Assembly: GCA_911728435.2 (NCBI GenBank)
Contig: OU452198.1
Location: 21,796,001-21,860,000 of the forward strand
Length of the DNA: 64,000 nt
Source: Apoderus coryli
Taxonomy: Eukaryota; Arthropoda; Insecta; Coleoptera; Attelabidae
Direction of reading: 5' to 3'
Part shown: piece after piece, positions 43,952 through 53,372 of the stretch
Layout: each line of letters begins with the position of its first letter
Numbering within the stretch: position 1 is the stretch's first letter
Made by a program: the position numbers and the translations under genes
The notes under the pieces: model-generated
What the model saw: the letters and a program-made list of their open reading frames with translations, nothing else
The model's database searches: none
Told to the model about the DNA's origin: nothing

Positions 43952-46038
43952 CCCTTAAACGGCTAGCGTTACCGCATGGTAACAGTAACGCACAACTCTA
44001 TATAAATCAAAATATTCCATCTCTATTACAAAATACGTTTATAGGTTATGTCATTCAGTTGTTAGATAGTATTTCAACCTAACATATAATTAACGGCATT
44101 GATTTTTCGTTTAGTTTTAGCGTGATATTGTTTTAAATTTGAGAAAACAAAATGACCGATCAAATGTTGGACTTTCGCTTAGAGTAAGTACCGTGAATCA
44201 TTTAATTTTGTTATAATTCGTGTGCAATTAGTGGTTTTTGCTAAATAAATGTTTAAACTTTAGACTTGGTTAGTAAAATTGATGTTATAAATTATGTTTT
44301 TGATCTCTCGCATGTATTTTACCTTGAGTTACCAAATGGTAACGCTAGCCGGTTACGTAATCAAAATGTTTTTTTTAGGCGAGGTTTTACTCTCGAAGAG
44401 GCTCTAAATATGGCTTATGAGGACGACTTGGATGTTAGAGAGATTTTCCTGGAACCTCCAGATTCCAATGTTCTTACGGATGAGGACTCAGCCGAAGAAG
44501 ATGAAGGGGGTATGATTGACAATCTCAACAGACAACAGCTGTCAGCTGGTGTTGAAATTAAATTTCACAATGCTCAGTCTAAAAGCGATAACGAAATAGA
44601 GGTTACTCTAGCTGACGATGTTACTGATGTAGAGGTTATAGAAGCTAAAGAGACTATCGGTGTGACTCACAAACTACCAGAGCGTCCAGGAAAGGCCAAC
44701 ATAACTTGGGCAGATGGAGACCTTCTTCCGGGTCCAAGGCAATTTCCAGAAACAGACCGACTACGATATATGCATTTGTCACCCGTTGAAATATTTGAAA
44801 AGTTTATTGATGACGAAATTGTTCAATTTATTGTCAACGAATCCAACAAATACGCGTTATTTCTAAATCACGCAAATCCGAAAATAACAGTTGCTGAGAT
44901 GAAATGTTTCGTCGCGATTCTTATCCTGACAGGATATTCAGAATTACCTGGTAGGGATTTCTATTGGGACTCTCAGGATGACATGAAGAACCAAATGGTT
45001 AGGAATGCAATGCGAAGGGACAAATTTCGGCAAATACTAAGATTTCTACACTGTGCGGACAATACGAAACCTTATCAATCCGATAAGCTATGGAAACTTA
45101 GGCTCATTATGGAAATGCTAAAAAAAAAGTTTTTAGAAAACTGGATTCCAGAACAACACTTGGATTTTGACGAATCCATGATAAAATACTTTGGGCGGCA
45201 TTCGTGCAAACAGTTTATCCGCGGAAAGCCAATCAGGTTTGGTTACAAGATGTGGTGTCTGAATGACTCATCAGGATATTTAGTAAATTTTGATTTATAC
45301 CAGGGGGCAAATCCGAAAGGAAATCCTTCATTCGAACAAGAATTTGGAAAAAATATTGCACCAATGATAAATATGATTCATGAATTTCCAGAAGCTCATA
45401 TATGTCGGCCGTCCATCACTTATAACAGAGTACAATCGCTTCATGGGGGGTACTGACTTGTTAGATGAAAATGTTGCCAGATATAGAATTAGTATTAGGC
45501 GCAAGAAATGGTGGTGGGCAATTTTTACTTGGATGTTGGACGTTTCAGTAGTAAATGCTTGGAATATCTATAGGAAGCATGAAGCTATTTCTCAATTGGA
45601 CTTTAGAAGACAAATTGTGCAATCATACCTTACTAAATTTGGAGTTCCCCATAAGGGATCAGGAAAGCCCGCAACATCACGTTCGTGTGTAACTCTGAAT
45701 AGGATCTCTGATGATTTACGATATGATGGCAATAACCATTTACTCGTGCCAAATGACAACAAGAAAAGGAGAAGATGCGCTGGTGAGAGCTGTTCATCCA
45801 GTATAAGAACTAAATGTCGTAAATGTGATGTAGGTTTATGTATAGATTGTAATGAAATATTTCATACCAAATAATAATTTTTGTATCACTTATTCAGCTA
45901 GCGTTGATTTTTTTGTAATAAAAGTACTTTTTCGGGAAAATTTCGTTTTATTTCTATTAAATTCTTGTTATTGGTTACCTAAATAAACACTTTTTTCACA
46001 AAATTATAAAAAAATAAATTTCGCCGTTAAAGGGTTAA
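43948..46038 (+). mobile_element. piggyBac element with TTAA target duplication (43952-46034)
   Basis: TTAA flanks both sides (43948-43951, 46035-46038). The terminal inverted repeat begins CCCTTAAACGGC on the left and is matched by the complement GCCGTTAAAGGG on the right, with one mismatch. Subterminal copies of GGTAACGCTAGCC and GTTACC-GCAT-GGTAAC lie at 43961-43982 and in the intron near 44338. The 2083-bp element carries a transposase gene with a 195-bp intron and a large internal deletion. Confidence 0.9.
44152..45874 (+). pseudogene. piggyBac-type transposase, two exons, internally deleted
   Basis: Exon 1 is 44152-44183 (ATG, donor GTAAGT), and the intron is 44184-44378 with acceptor TTTTTTTAG. 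The phases agree and bring in RGFTLEEALNMAYEDD. The DDE_Tnp_1_7 domain follows: SPVEIFEKFIDDEIV, YWDSQDDM, the catalytic-region LDFDESMIKYFGR and KPIRFGYKMWCLND. Near 45400 about two hundred residues are missing and the frame changes. The remaining C-terminus (EYNRFMGGTDLLDENVARYR) and a Cys-rich finger (TKCRKCDVGLCIDCNEIFH) read to TAA 45872-45874. The deletion removes the second catalytic Asp region, so it is inactive. Confidence 0.85.
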
Positions 46039-46134
46039 GCTGAACAGCTTTGATTTAAAAGGGTTGTGAAATAAGGAGCAATCAGCACAATATGATTTTA
46101 ACTATCTCTTTAAGTTTATCACAACACAAAAAAA

Positions 46135-46431
46135 CTAATAATAACTCGACGATTTATGAGTTGTTTTATTGTTGGCACACACTCTATTTTTAACACCTTT
46201 AATCCAGATCATCATGTTTCCCTCATTGTCCAGTGACTGCTTGACTTTTAATACGAACCTTTTTCTGGAATACCTGAAATAAATAGAATATTAGTGTTTT
46301 GTAATCTTTGCATAATCAAGACTAAGTTATGCTTGTACTAACATCTATAATATGTTTGTAGATATTACTTACTTAAACTTCGGAGTGTTCTTGTAACATG
46401 GTTGTTGATTGTGTGTAGTTTTTGGTTGCAT
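46135..46431 (-). CDS. Candidate two-exon gene for a 65-residue basic protein
   Basis: Exon 1 is 46431-46373 (ATG; an in-frame TAA lies just upstream) with donor AA|GTAAGTAA. Exon 2 is 46273-46135 with acceptor TATTTATTTCAG. The split Lys codon (AA plus G) keeps the frame, and the product ends at TAG. It is rich in K, R, N and T with a VLKVKQSLDNEGNMMIWIK segment. I do not recognise it. It lies about 100 bp from the right end of the piggyBac element and is convergent with it. It could be a real small gene, part of a larger gene or a chance pair of consensus sites. Confidence 0.4.
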
Positions 46432-46912
46432 TTCTTAACATCGTTTTTCTAGTGCAGTTACGTTTTATTGCGTAATGGTGTTGTTTTCATTTCAGTTTCA
46501 CAGCTGATTGTTATAGTTTATTATTAGCGAAATTGTCATACCTATGTCACCTTTTCTTGAATTGTTTTCTACACACGCCCTCTATCAGCCAAGTTGATAG
46601 TAGGTAAATTGTTAGTTGCAGACTTAATTTTTGTTTTTCTATTTAGTCTGTGTATGATCTGTTAGATGTCTCTAGTAAGTCCAGAACTTAGGATATATTT
46701 TTTGAATATATGGAAACGAAATAAAGAATAAAAAAATCGGTTGTGTCGCCTCAAAACTTTACCGACATGATATACCTAATATAATCAAAAATATATGACC
46801 TGCGACCTACGAAACAGAATTTTAATAATAATTATTATAATTGTATTATATCCATTATTTCCGATAAACTAACGTAACAAACTACTTTATTCAAAAAGTA
46901 GAAAAAAAAAGT
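46432..46912. other. Upstream region of the small gene, nothing else recognised
   Basis: AT-rich; no TATA box or repeat called. Confidence 0.4.
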
Positions 46913-46984
46913 ATTACCAGAGCCGGGATTCGAACGCGTAACATCCAAATACGAAGCGAATGCTCAGCGAGGCCACGGTACCAC
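46913..46984 (-). repeat. tRNA-derived fragment with B-box
   Basis: On the minus strand, a leucine/serine-like A-box region (GTGGCCTCGCTGAG) is followed about 35 nt later by GTTCGAATCCC, a B-box. The acceptor arms do not pair well, so it is a tRNA pseudogene or the head of a SINE rather than a tRNA gene. I see no A-rich tail on the expected side. Confidence 0.5.
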
Positions 46985-47008
46985 ATATCGTATATATTCG
47001 TTTGTATG

Positions 47009-47195
47009 TATAGCAAGATGTATATATATCTTGCTATAATCCGGGCGTCCTTACACGATTCAGACTGTTAGCGTCCACCCTATATACGTATATTAATTTT
47101 TTATGCAACAATGTTGTAAGCGTCCTTTAATTGACACGATTTCGTGGCGTCCAGCATGTATATCGAGTTTTCACGACTACGATGTGTGAGCGTCT
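47009..47195. repeat. Array of short palindromes each followed by GCGTCC/T
   Basis: GCGTCC or GCGTCT occurs at 47045, 47071, 47120, 47147 and 47190. At least three are preceded within 0-6 bp by a palindrome: TATAGCAAGAT/ATCTTGCTATA (11 bp, 47009-47038), CACGA-TT-TCGTG (47135-47146) and TCAC...GTGA (47171-47189). The other two preceding pairings are weak. No known family. Confidence 0.5.
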
Positions 47196-47278
47196 TGCTA
47201 CGTTGCCGCTTTTTAATTTAAAATAAGGCATAATATAATTTTAAAATATTACTTGTAAATAATTTTTTTAGCAAGGAC

Positions 47279-47798
47279 ATTATCGTAGCGAGTCCTAACT
47301 GAAATATATTGTTAGTCCTTTTATAGTCATCAGAATCAGTTTTTCAGTTATCACGACAAGGCCTTCAGATTTCACATCGTTATGAAAACAATATGTAATA
47401 TAATAATTATAATACATCTCTCTCTCAATATGTAATATAGGCAACTTGATTATAGTTAATATAAACATAATTTATTGTTATCCTTACTAGAAATACGCAT
47501 AATAATATTGTTAGTATAACCATAATTTCTAGTTATTCTCACAATACATAAATATTCGCGCCAAAAGCTGCTCCTAACAATATGAATATTGTCATGGTAA
47601 CCAAATTAATATAGTTACAACCCATTTTACAAGATTCGTGAACCAATCAAAACAGCTCGTAGCGCGTCTTTAGTTTTTTTTTGTTAGACGGTCGCGGAAT
47701 TATGTATCTACCTAGACCTAGTTTGTTTTCGTTATTACAGTGTGCGGCGTGCAGTGGCAATTAAAAAAAATTATGCAATGTATTAAACATAATAGGTA
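47279..47798 (-). repeat. Dispersed repeat, copy B (inverted relative to 21316-21787)
   Basis: Matches the reverse complement of 21316-21787 over its length, with a ~50-bp longer version containing a CTCTCTCTC-type insert near 47415. Ends AATAGGTAT at 47798. Confidence 0.8.
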
Positions 47799-48420
47799 TC
47801 ATTATAGAAGATCACAGAATAATAAGAACAATGGAAAATTCTCTTGAACACCTCCTGGAGTCCTAGAAACTAAGCCATCTCGTGCCAATATTCAAAAGTA
47901 GGTAACATTAAATATAATAATCTAATAATCAACCGACGCCGACACCCTGGGGAAAGGGGGTATAGGTAATCGGCGTTTTGATATCATTGACCTGAGTTTT
48001 TAACATGTTTAAAAATTTTCTTCAGCAAAATACGATTATCACGTTAACCTAGAGTCAACAATATACCTATAAATATGTCGTTGCTTATGGTAGGTATTAT
48101 TACTGATTACAAACATACTTGTAATTATTTAAGATTATCTATTACTGTTATTGTTTGAATCTACTGTATCTCTGGGTCGGTTGTTAAGTTTTTTATTCAG
48201 TTTAATCATTTAAAATGTACATATACAAGTAGGGATGCGAAATAAATGTGTAGGTACCTATATCGATATCAAAATATGTGATTGTTGGTCGATGGTAAGT
48301 AAACTAATAATACGATTGTTTTGAAAATTCAAATGATTACTCGGGTTACTACAATCTATCACTCTATCTCTATATTATTGTGATATTTGTCCACAGTTAC
48401 TTATACCGGTTGATAGTTAA
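47799..48420. other. Non-coding AT-rich stretch
   Basis: No element or gene recognised. Confidence 0.4.
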
Positions 48421-48700
48421 CACCAATTTTCTTATTTCAAATGGAACATCGTATACTTATATGATTATATTTTTGGATTCCTTGTCTGTTTTGGAGTATT
48501 TTATCTTAACACTTTCCTATACCTATCTTCAACTGTTTTTGAATAAATAATTTGATTTTATTTTTTTTGGTGTGAATACTTAAGGTCTCCGGAAAATAAT
48601 CACCATTTCGTGTTCGAAATAAAAGCAAGTTTCTAGAAAAATTGGATTATTTCGGTAGATTTTAATTAGGTAGCCAACATTTAGTTGGACTAATAGGTAG
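48421..48700. repeat. Partial copy of the 33190-33350 repeat
   Basis: Shared blocks: AAATGGAACA(T/C)C, AAATAAAAGCAAGT, CTAGAAAAATT and TTTTAATTAGGTAGCC in the same order. It is probably the left end of the transposase family seen at 33578. Confidence 0.55.
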
Positions 48701-48938
48701 TTTGGTGTACACCACTTTTAGTGGGTATTTTTATTTGAATGAACGTTTTATTCATAAATGTGTATAATGTACACATAGGTATCAGTTGTTTTTTTTTTTC
48801 ATTTATTTTATATCACCTACCTACTATTTTATCCAACACTACCTCGTCGTTGACGTGGGTTGAAAATTTTTTTCTATACATAGTAATTTTACTTATTAAC
48901 TTTAAGAACAGATATTTACACATTATTAGTTATTATTG

Positions 48939-49135
48939 TTAGTGTGCCATGTTATATGATATTTTTGTAAATTTGGCTGAGGAATTGTATATTTGTTCTA
49001 TCACTAATACTGTATTTTTTTTTTTGATGTGAATGATCTCCAATATTTCTCTCTTACGCGTGTCTTGTGTTAATATTGTGCTTCTGTCAAAGTCAAAGTG
49101 ATGGTTGTGTAATTGAGAATGTTTTTTCAGTGCTA
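48939..49135 (-). pseudogene. Penelope-like element: C-terminal GIY-YIG endonuclease tail
   Basis: The minus-strand frame reads ALKKHSQLHNHHFDFDRSTI, then ILTQDTRKREILEIIHIKKK and ends MAH with TAA at 48939-48941. This is the end of Penelope proteins (H...HxFDF...IL......KRE.LE..HI). The GIY-YIG motif and the reverse transcriptase upstream are missing. Confidence 0.6.
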
Positions 49136-49342
49136 ACTCAGGAATTGGTACAAATATGACAATATTATAGAGTGATAGGTTGGATTGACCTGAGAAACCA
49201 CTTAAATTTCCAAAAAAATGTATACTTTTCTCAAAAGGTGTAAAGTACCATTCACCAACAATCACCCTGTATATATTTTTCAAAACTGCTTGGTGCGCAT
49301 TCAACTCCGATACCTTTTTAGTGTTTTTTCGATTAATTTCAG

Positions 49343-49630
49343 AACAGGGCATTGATCAGGAAGCTTTTAAGTATCTTGATGAAAAATCAATTAAAGATTT
49401 GATACCAAAAATTGGAGATAGATTGAAATTTTCCAATAAATACCATACACACCAGGCAACTGAGCAAGCAACAAGCCAGCCAATCCTTTTTGACATCTCA
49501 AATTTATCGGGCATTCCGAGAGAATCGGAAGAAGAAGGAAGTAGCCGTGTAGAAACCCCTTCCTCTTGTTCCTCATATAGCACAACCGGCGGCTTAGGTT
49601 ATGAAGATTTTCTACTAGATAAACCACTTG
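49343..49630 (+). CDS. Single exon with a SAM-like domain of an unknown insect gene
   Basis: The acceptor TTAATTTCAG precedes 49343 and the donor GTAGGTATT follows 49630; the exon is open for 288 bases. The first part (DQEAFKYLDEKSIKDLIPKI, then GDRLKF) is a typical second half of a SAM domain (helix 3-5), where the family pattern is F.YL.E..IKDLIPKIG.R.KF. A Ser/Glu-rich linker follows. The flanking exons were not identified. It may belong to the same multicopy type of gene as 14120-16421. Confidence 0.5.
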
Positions 49631-49937
49631 GTAGGTATTATCGATTTCTACAAATGTAAGTTAAGTATTATACGCTCAAAATGTCAGTACGATTAAATAC
49701 TTTTTCTACGAGCGTCCTCAAAAGTGCACCTTACCGCATTTTTTAGTGTGGAAATGAAATCGCAGATAAGATTTAGATTGCATTAAACTACACACTTATG
49801 CTGTCTGCGGTATCAGTTTCCTACCATTATGATTTCATACATAAATTACCCTTCTATTTAAACGTTTGAAGTTTTCAGGTAATTTTGTATTTTTTTCTTC
49901 AGAAACTATCCCCGTTCCACCAAAAAGACAACACGCT
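49631..49937. other. Non-coding spacer
   Basis: Between the SAM-like exon and an LTR; nothing recognised. Confidence 0.4.
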
Positions 49938-50086
49938 AGTTATATTTGACCACTCGGTATAAATATTTTTAAAAAAGCTTTATTCAAGTTTATGGTTACA
50001 ATTGTACTGTCTTTCTTCTTAAGTCTACATGCATTTATAATATTTTAACTTAAGATAAAATAATTACAAAATGCGTGGATGTAACT
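49938..50086 (-). repeat. Gypsy (errantivirus-like) 3' LTR with polypurine tract
   Basis: On the minus strand a polypurine tract AAGGGTGGAGG (50087-50098) precedes AGTTAC, and the segment ends ATAACT with AATAAA inside. The tract and termini closely follow those of the copy at 20755-20966. Just upstream on the minus strand about a dozen codons with an INPSGYIF ending resemble the env C-terminus of the other copy. It is probably the end of the element at 52883-63995. Confidence 0.6.
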
Positions 50087-50139
50087 CCTCCACCCTTAGC
50101 GAAAAATATACCCTGAGGGGTTGATTTGTAGCAAGCTAT

Positions 50140-52882
50140 AAAATCATGAAATAATTATCAAATCATTATCAACTTAAATTACAATATTTTCTGATTCATG
50201 TTTTAAAATATTGATATTAAAATATTTCTTAAATATTAACTTATCAACTAGTATAAACTGTGTAAGCCCTTACTCACTCTAATCTTGAACGAAAACAGGA
50301 TAAAGTTGGGCACAGATTTCTGACAATCAAAACAAGTGTAAAATATGCCATGTGTTTTAACATGCAGTTAAATATTGAGAATCGGGAATAGGCTACTTTT
50401 GGTGAGGCTCCTTTGAAGGGAAACATTTTTAAAATAGTTCCCAAATCGTCACATTTTTCATTAAAGTAAAGTCAGTAGAAAAGAAAACAGATTTGTGTGC
50501 TATTCTTATGGAATCTACTCGATTAAACAACATACCAACTTACAATGCTTTGCTGCCAGAATGTCTTTCAAATTATCTCTATCCTACACCTCGTACTTAT
50601 TATTCGCGCAATAGCTTAATTAAACTGAAACCTATTGAGACCCGACACACCTGCAGATGGTTAGTTAAATATAATCTTAATTTCCCCAAGTTTATTTTAT
50701 TTTACCTTTGCTAAAATAATTTCGTTGTGGAAAAAAATTCATATTATTTATATGTCATTCCATTCAATTCTTTCAAAACGTGACAACAACCTACAAAAAT
50801 TGCGAAAGTCGCGGTTGCCACACTTTATTCAATATATCATTATTGGCGTAAAATACCAAAATCAATCAAGCCCAATTCAATTTACATACCCAACACAAGT
50901 TAATTAACCACAAACTTAAATTAGCCAATCTTTATTTTCAATTTTCTTTCATGAAAACTTTAGTTTCAAATCCACTTTTAAGAAAATATTCTCCCCTATA
51001 AATATATATTACATATTTTATATACTAAGAAAAAATAAATCTGACAACCAAGGAACTAAAGAGCTAATATTTGCTGTATGACAATTATGACAAGTGTCAT
51101 TTCGAAATAAAATATAAATAAATTCTTTTAATTTGTTTGAAAATAGAAAAAACATAATAAAATTCATTCTAATATTGGTTATTGTACACGGTAATTATAT
51201 TCTATTAATACCTAATGTTTATTTCTAGCCAAAATTCGATTTTTGATGTAGGTACCTATAAAAGGTTAAACATTTTACACGTACGTAAACAAACACTAGA
51301 AAATTTTATACAAGCTTTCTTACGTAAGTACTTTAAAATACAATACTTTTTATGTTTATTTAAAGGTATTTCAGCTAGATTTGTTTATGTTCCTAGGTAC
51401 GTACCTACATATTATACCACGTACTACTTAGGTATCTCCTAATCTCCACATTGGTGAACAAAAACGACTTACCATAAAGCACAGAATAATACATTCCTTA
51501 TTCTGTGGAAAGAAACTTTTATTTAGAGAAAGTATTTTTATCATAGAAGCAGCATAATATAAAATATTTTATACTAATCAATTAGGTACCTACACGAAAT
51601 AGAAACATGGGTACAACTAATAATGTTTCCAAAAGAAAATTAATATTATTTCAAAACGATCAAATTAATGTAGCGACTTGACATGGTAAACAAGGTTTAA
51701 GATAGTTTTCGAATCAATAAAGGTTTCTGAAGATAAATTCTGCGAGAGTTGAAAAGGTGATAATTGTCTCACATATTTATTTAACATAAGTAGTCTAAAA
51801 ATTCATTTGTCGTGTTTTAGAACAAAGAAGAATAACCCAAAATAGCAGAAATTGTTTTGAAAACAAGCACATAATGTACTGGATGGTATTAACGTGGTAT
51901 TCCAAGTATTCAGTCAATGAGAGAAAACCATTTATAATTTTGCATTTATATATTTTTTTATAAGTAGTAGTAGTAGTGTTTATTTCACCCAATATTAATG
52001 TATACAATAATAATAAGTAATAATAAGTCGTAACATAAAAGTTATTACAGTTTGTTGTTTTTCAAATAAATATTCACTTATCGCTATTCACTTGAATTGA
52101 TAAGGTACGTTCAACTGTCGCTCAGTTGAACCTAACTGATATTTACGTAGAAGGATACTACCTAGATCAGCTGGGCAGCTATTCTTGAAAACCAGGGAGT
52201 AGAACAATTGTGAGGCGAGGCAAAGTCTATTAAATTAGCACAGCTTTGCCTCACTTCTATGTTCACTTGAACTGATGTGATAGGGGTAATTGCCACTCAT
52301 TTTCAACATAACTTTTTCAGTTAATTGTCAACGAAGAAAAATGCTAATGCCTATAGACTTTGATAGATAACAAAAGTCAATGTTACCAACATACAAAAAA
52401 TAAAAACATGTGAACTAGAGGTGTAAGGTAATAAAACTGTCGATAGTGTTTTTGATTCTTTAAATAATCAGCTGTAGCAAAAACGTTAAGTCATCGTAAA
52501 TATTAAATATACTGTGGTTAAGTGTAGAATAAATTAAAAAAACCATATACAGGGTCATACAGAAAAATATATTAGTTTTACAACGCTTAAATTTTTTAGA
52601 GCGAAACAAAAAAGTTAGAAAACTTTTGATTTTTTGTAGTATGTTAGAATGGTTTCATAAATTTTTTTATACAGGGTGAAATCATTTTTAGGAAAAATTA
52701 TTTATTATTATGACAGAGAAAATTCAAATTTTACTTTGAGTTTTCTTAGTTTGTTAGAGTGGTGTCATAAAATTTATTTATATACAGCGTGTCTCAAATG
52801 TAATTCTATTTTTGTGATTAGGTTTTCAACCCATATTTTCAGTTTTTTTTTATAACCCTCAAGACTTTTGTCATAGATAAGA
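50140..52882. other. Unassigned insertion between env tail and env anchor
   Basis: It separates the env-end/LTR at 49938-50130 from the env anchor at 52883. No long coding frame. At 51962-51975 a (GTA)n run with AAATAAAC on the minus strand looks like the 3' end of a retroposon. 52549-52800 holds three tandem units beginning ACAGGGT/ACAGCGT, each ~115-122 bp. The frame at 50493-50660 is not recognised. Confidence 0.4.
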
Positions 52883-53113
52883 CTACCACAAAACGACTGG
52901 GAAATCCCAAAGGGATTTCTTGTATACTAATAAAACACAAATGGTTAATAATAATAGATATAATAAAATTGTCCATATATTAATTCGATTAGTCTCAATT
53001 GGAGTTGATAATTCTTCGATTCGTCTCTTCTGTTCTTGAAGCGTCGTAACAATGTTTTGAGTTTCTTTCAGGTTGATTACGTTTAAGACTAATGTTGGTG
53101 GATTAAAGACCAT
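52883..53113 (-). pseudogene. Env C-terminal segment with transmembrane anchor of the right-hand Gypsy
   Basis: A helical segment with KETQNIVTTLQEQKRRIEEL is followed by RINIWTILLYLLLLTICVLL, a membrane anchor like that at 20640-20690. The tail after the anchor (YKKSLWDFP...) is short and differs from the other copy. It was separated from the rest of env (57623-59051) by the LINE at 53115-57610. Confidence 0.75.
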
Positions 53114-53372
53114 ATAATAATAATAATAATAAAGGACTTTATTAAAGGGCGAGTTTCAGTACAGTGGCAGATGTCACTGTTCTGTTCAGCTAACCCTGAA
53201 AATATAACATAATGTTACAAACAAAAAAATTTGCTACCAAAGTACAATCATTATAATATTTTTTGAAACATACAATAATAATAACATACAATTATAAAAT
53301 AGACAATAAAAAATTAGGTACAACTCAAAGCTCATTAATCCATTCAAGAAAACTTACAATAAATGAACGTAT

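Noticed and set aside
46913..46984. Functional tRNA gene on the minus strand
   Set aside because: The A- and B-box-like parts are present but the acceptor and T arms do not pair, so it is called tRNA-derived only.
50493..50714. Plus-strand ORF as a gene exon
   Set aside because: No family resemblance, and splice signals are not convincing enough to call it.
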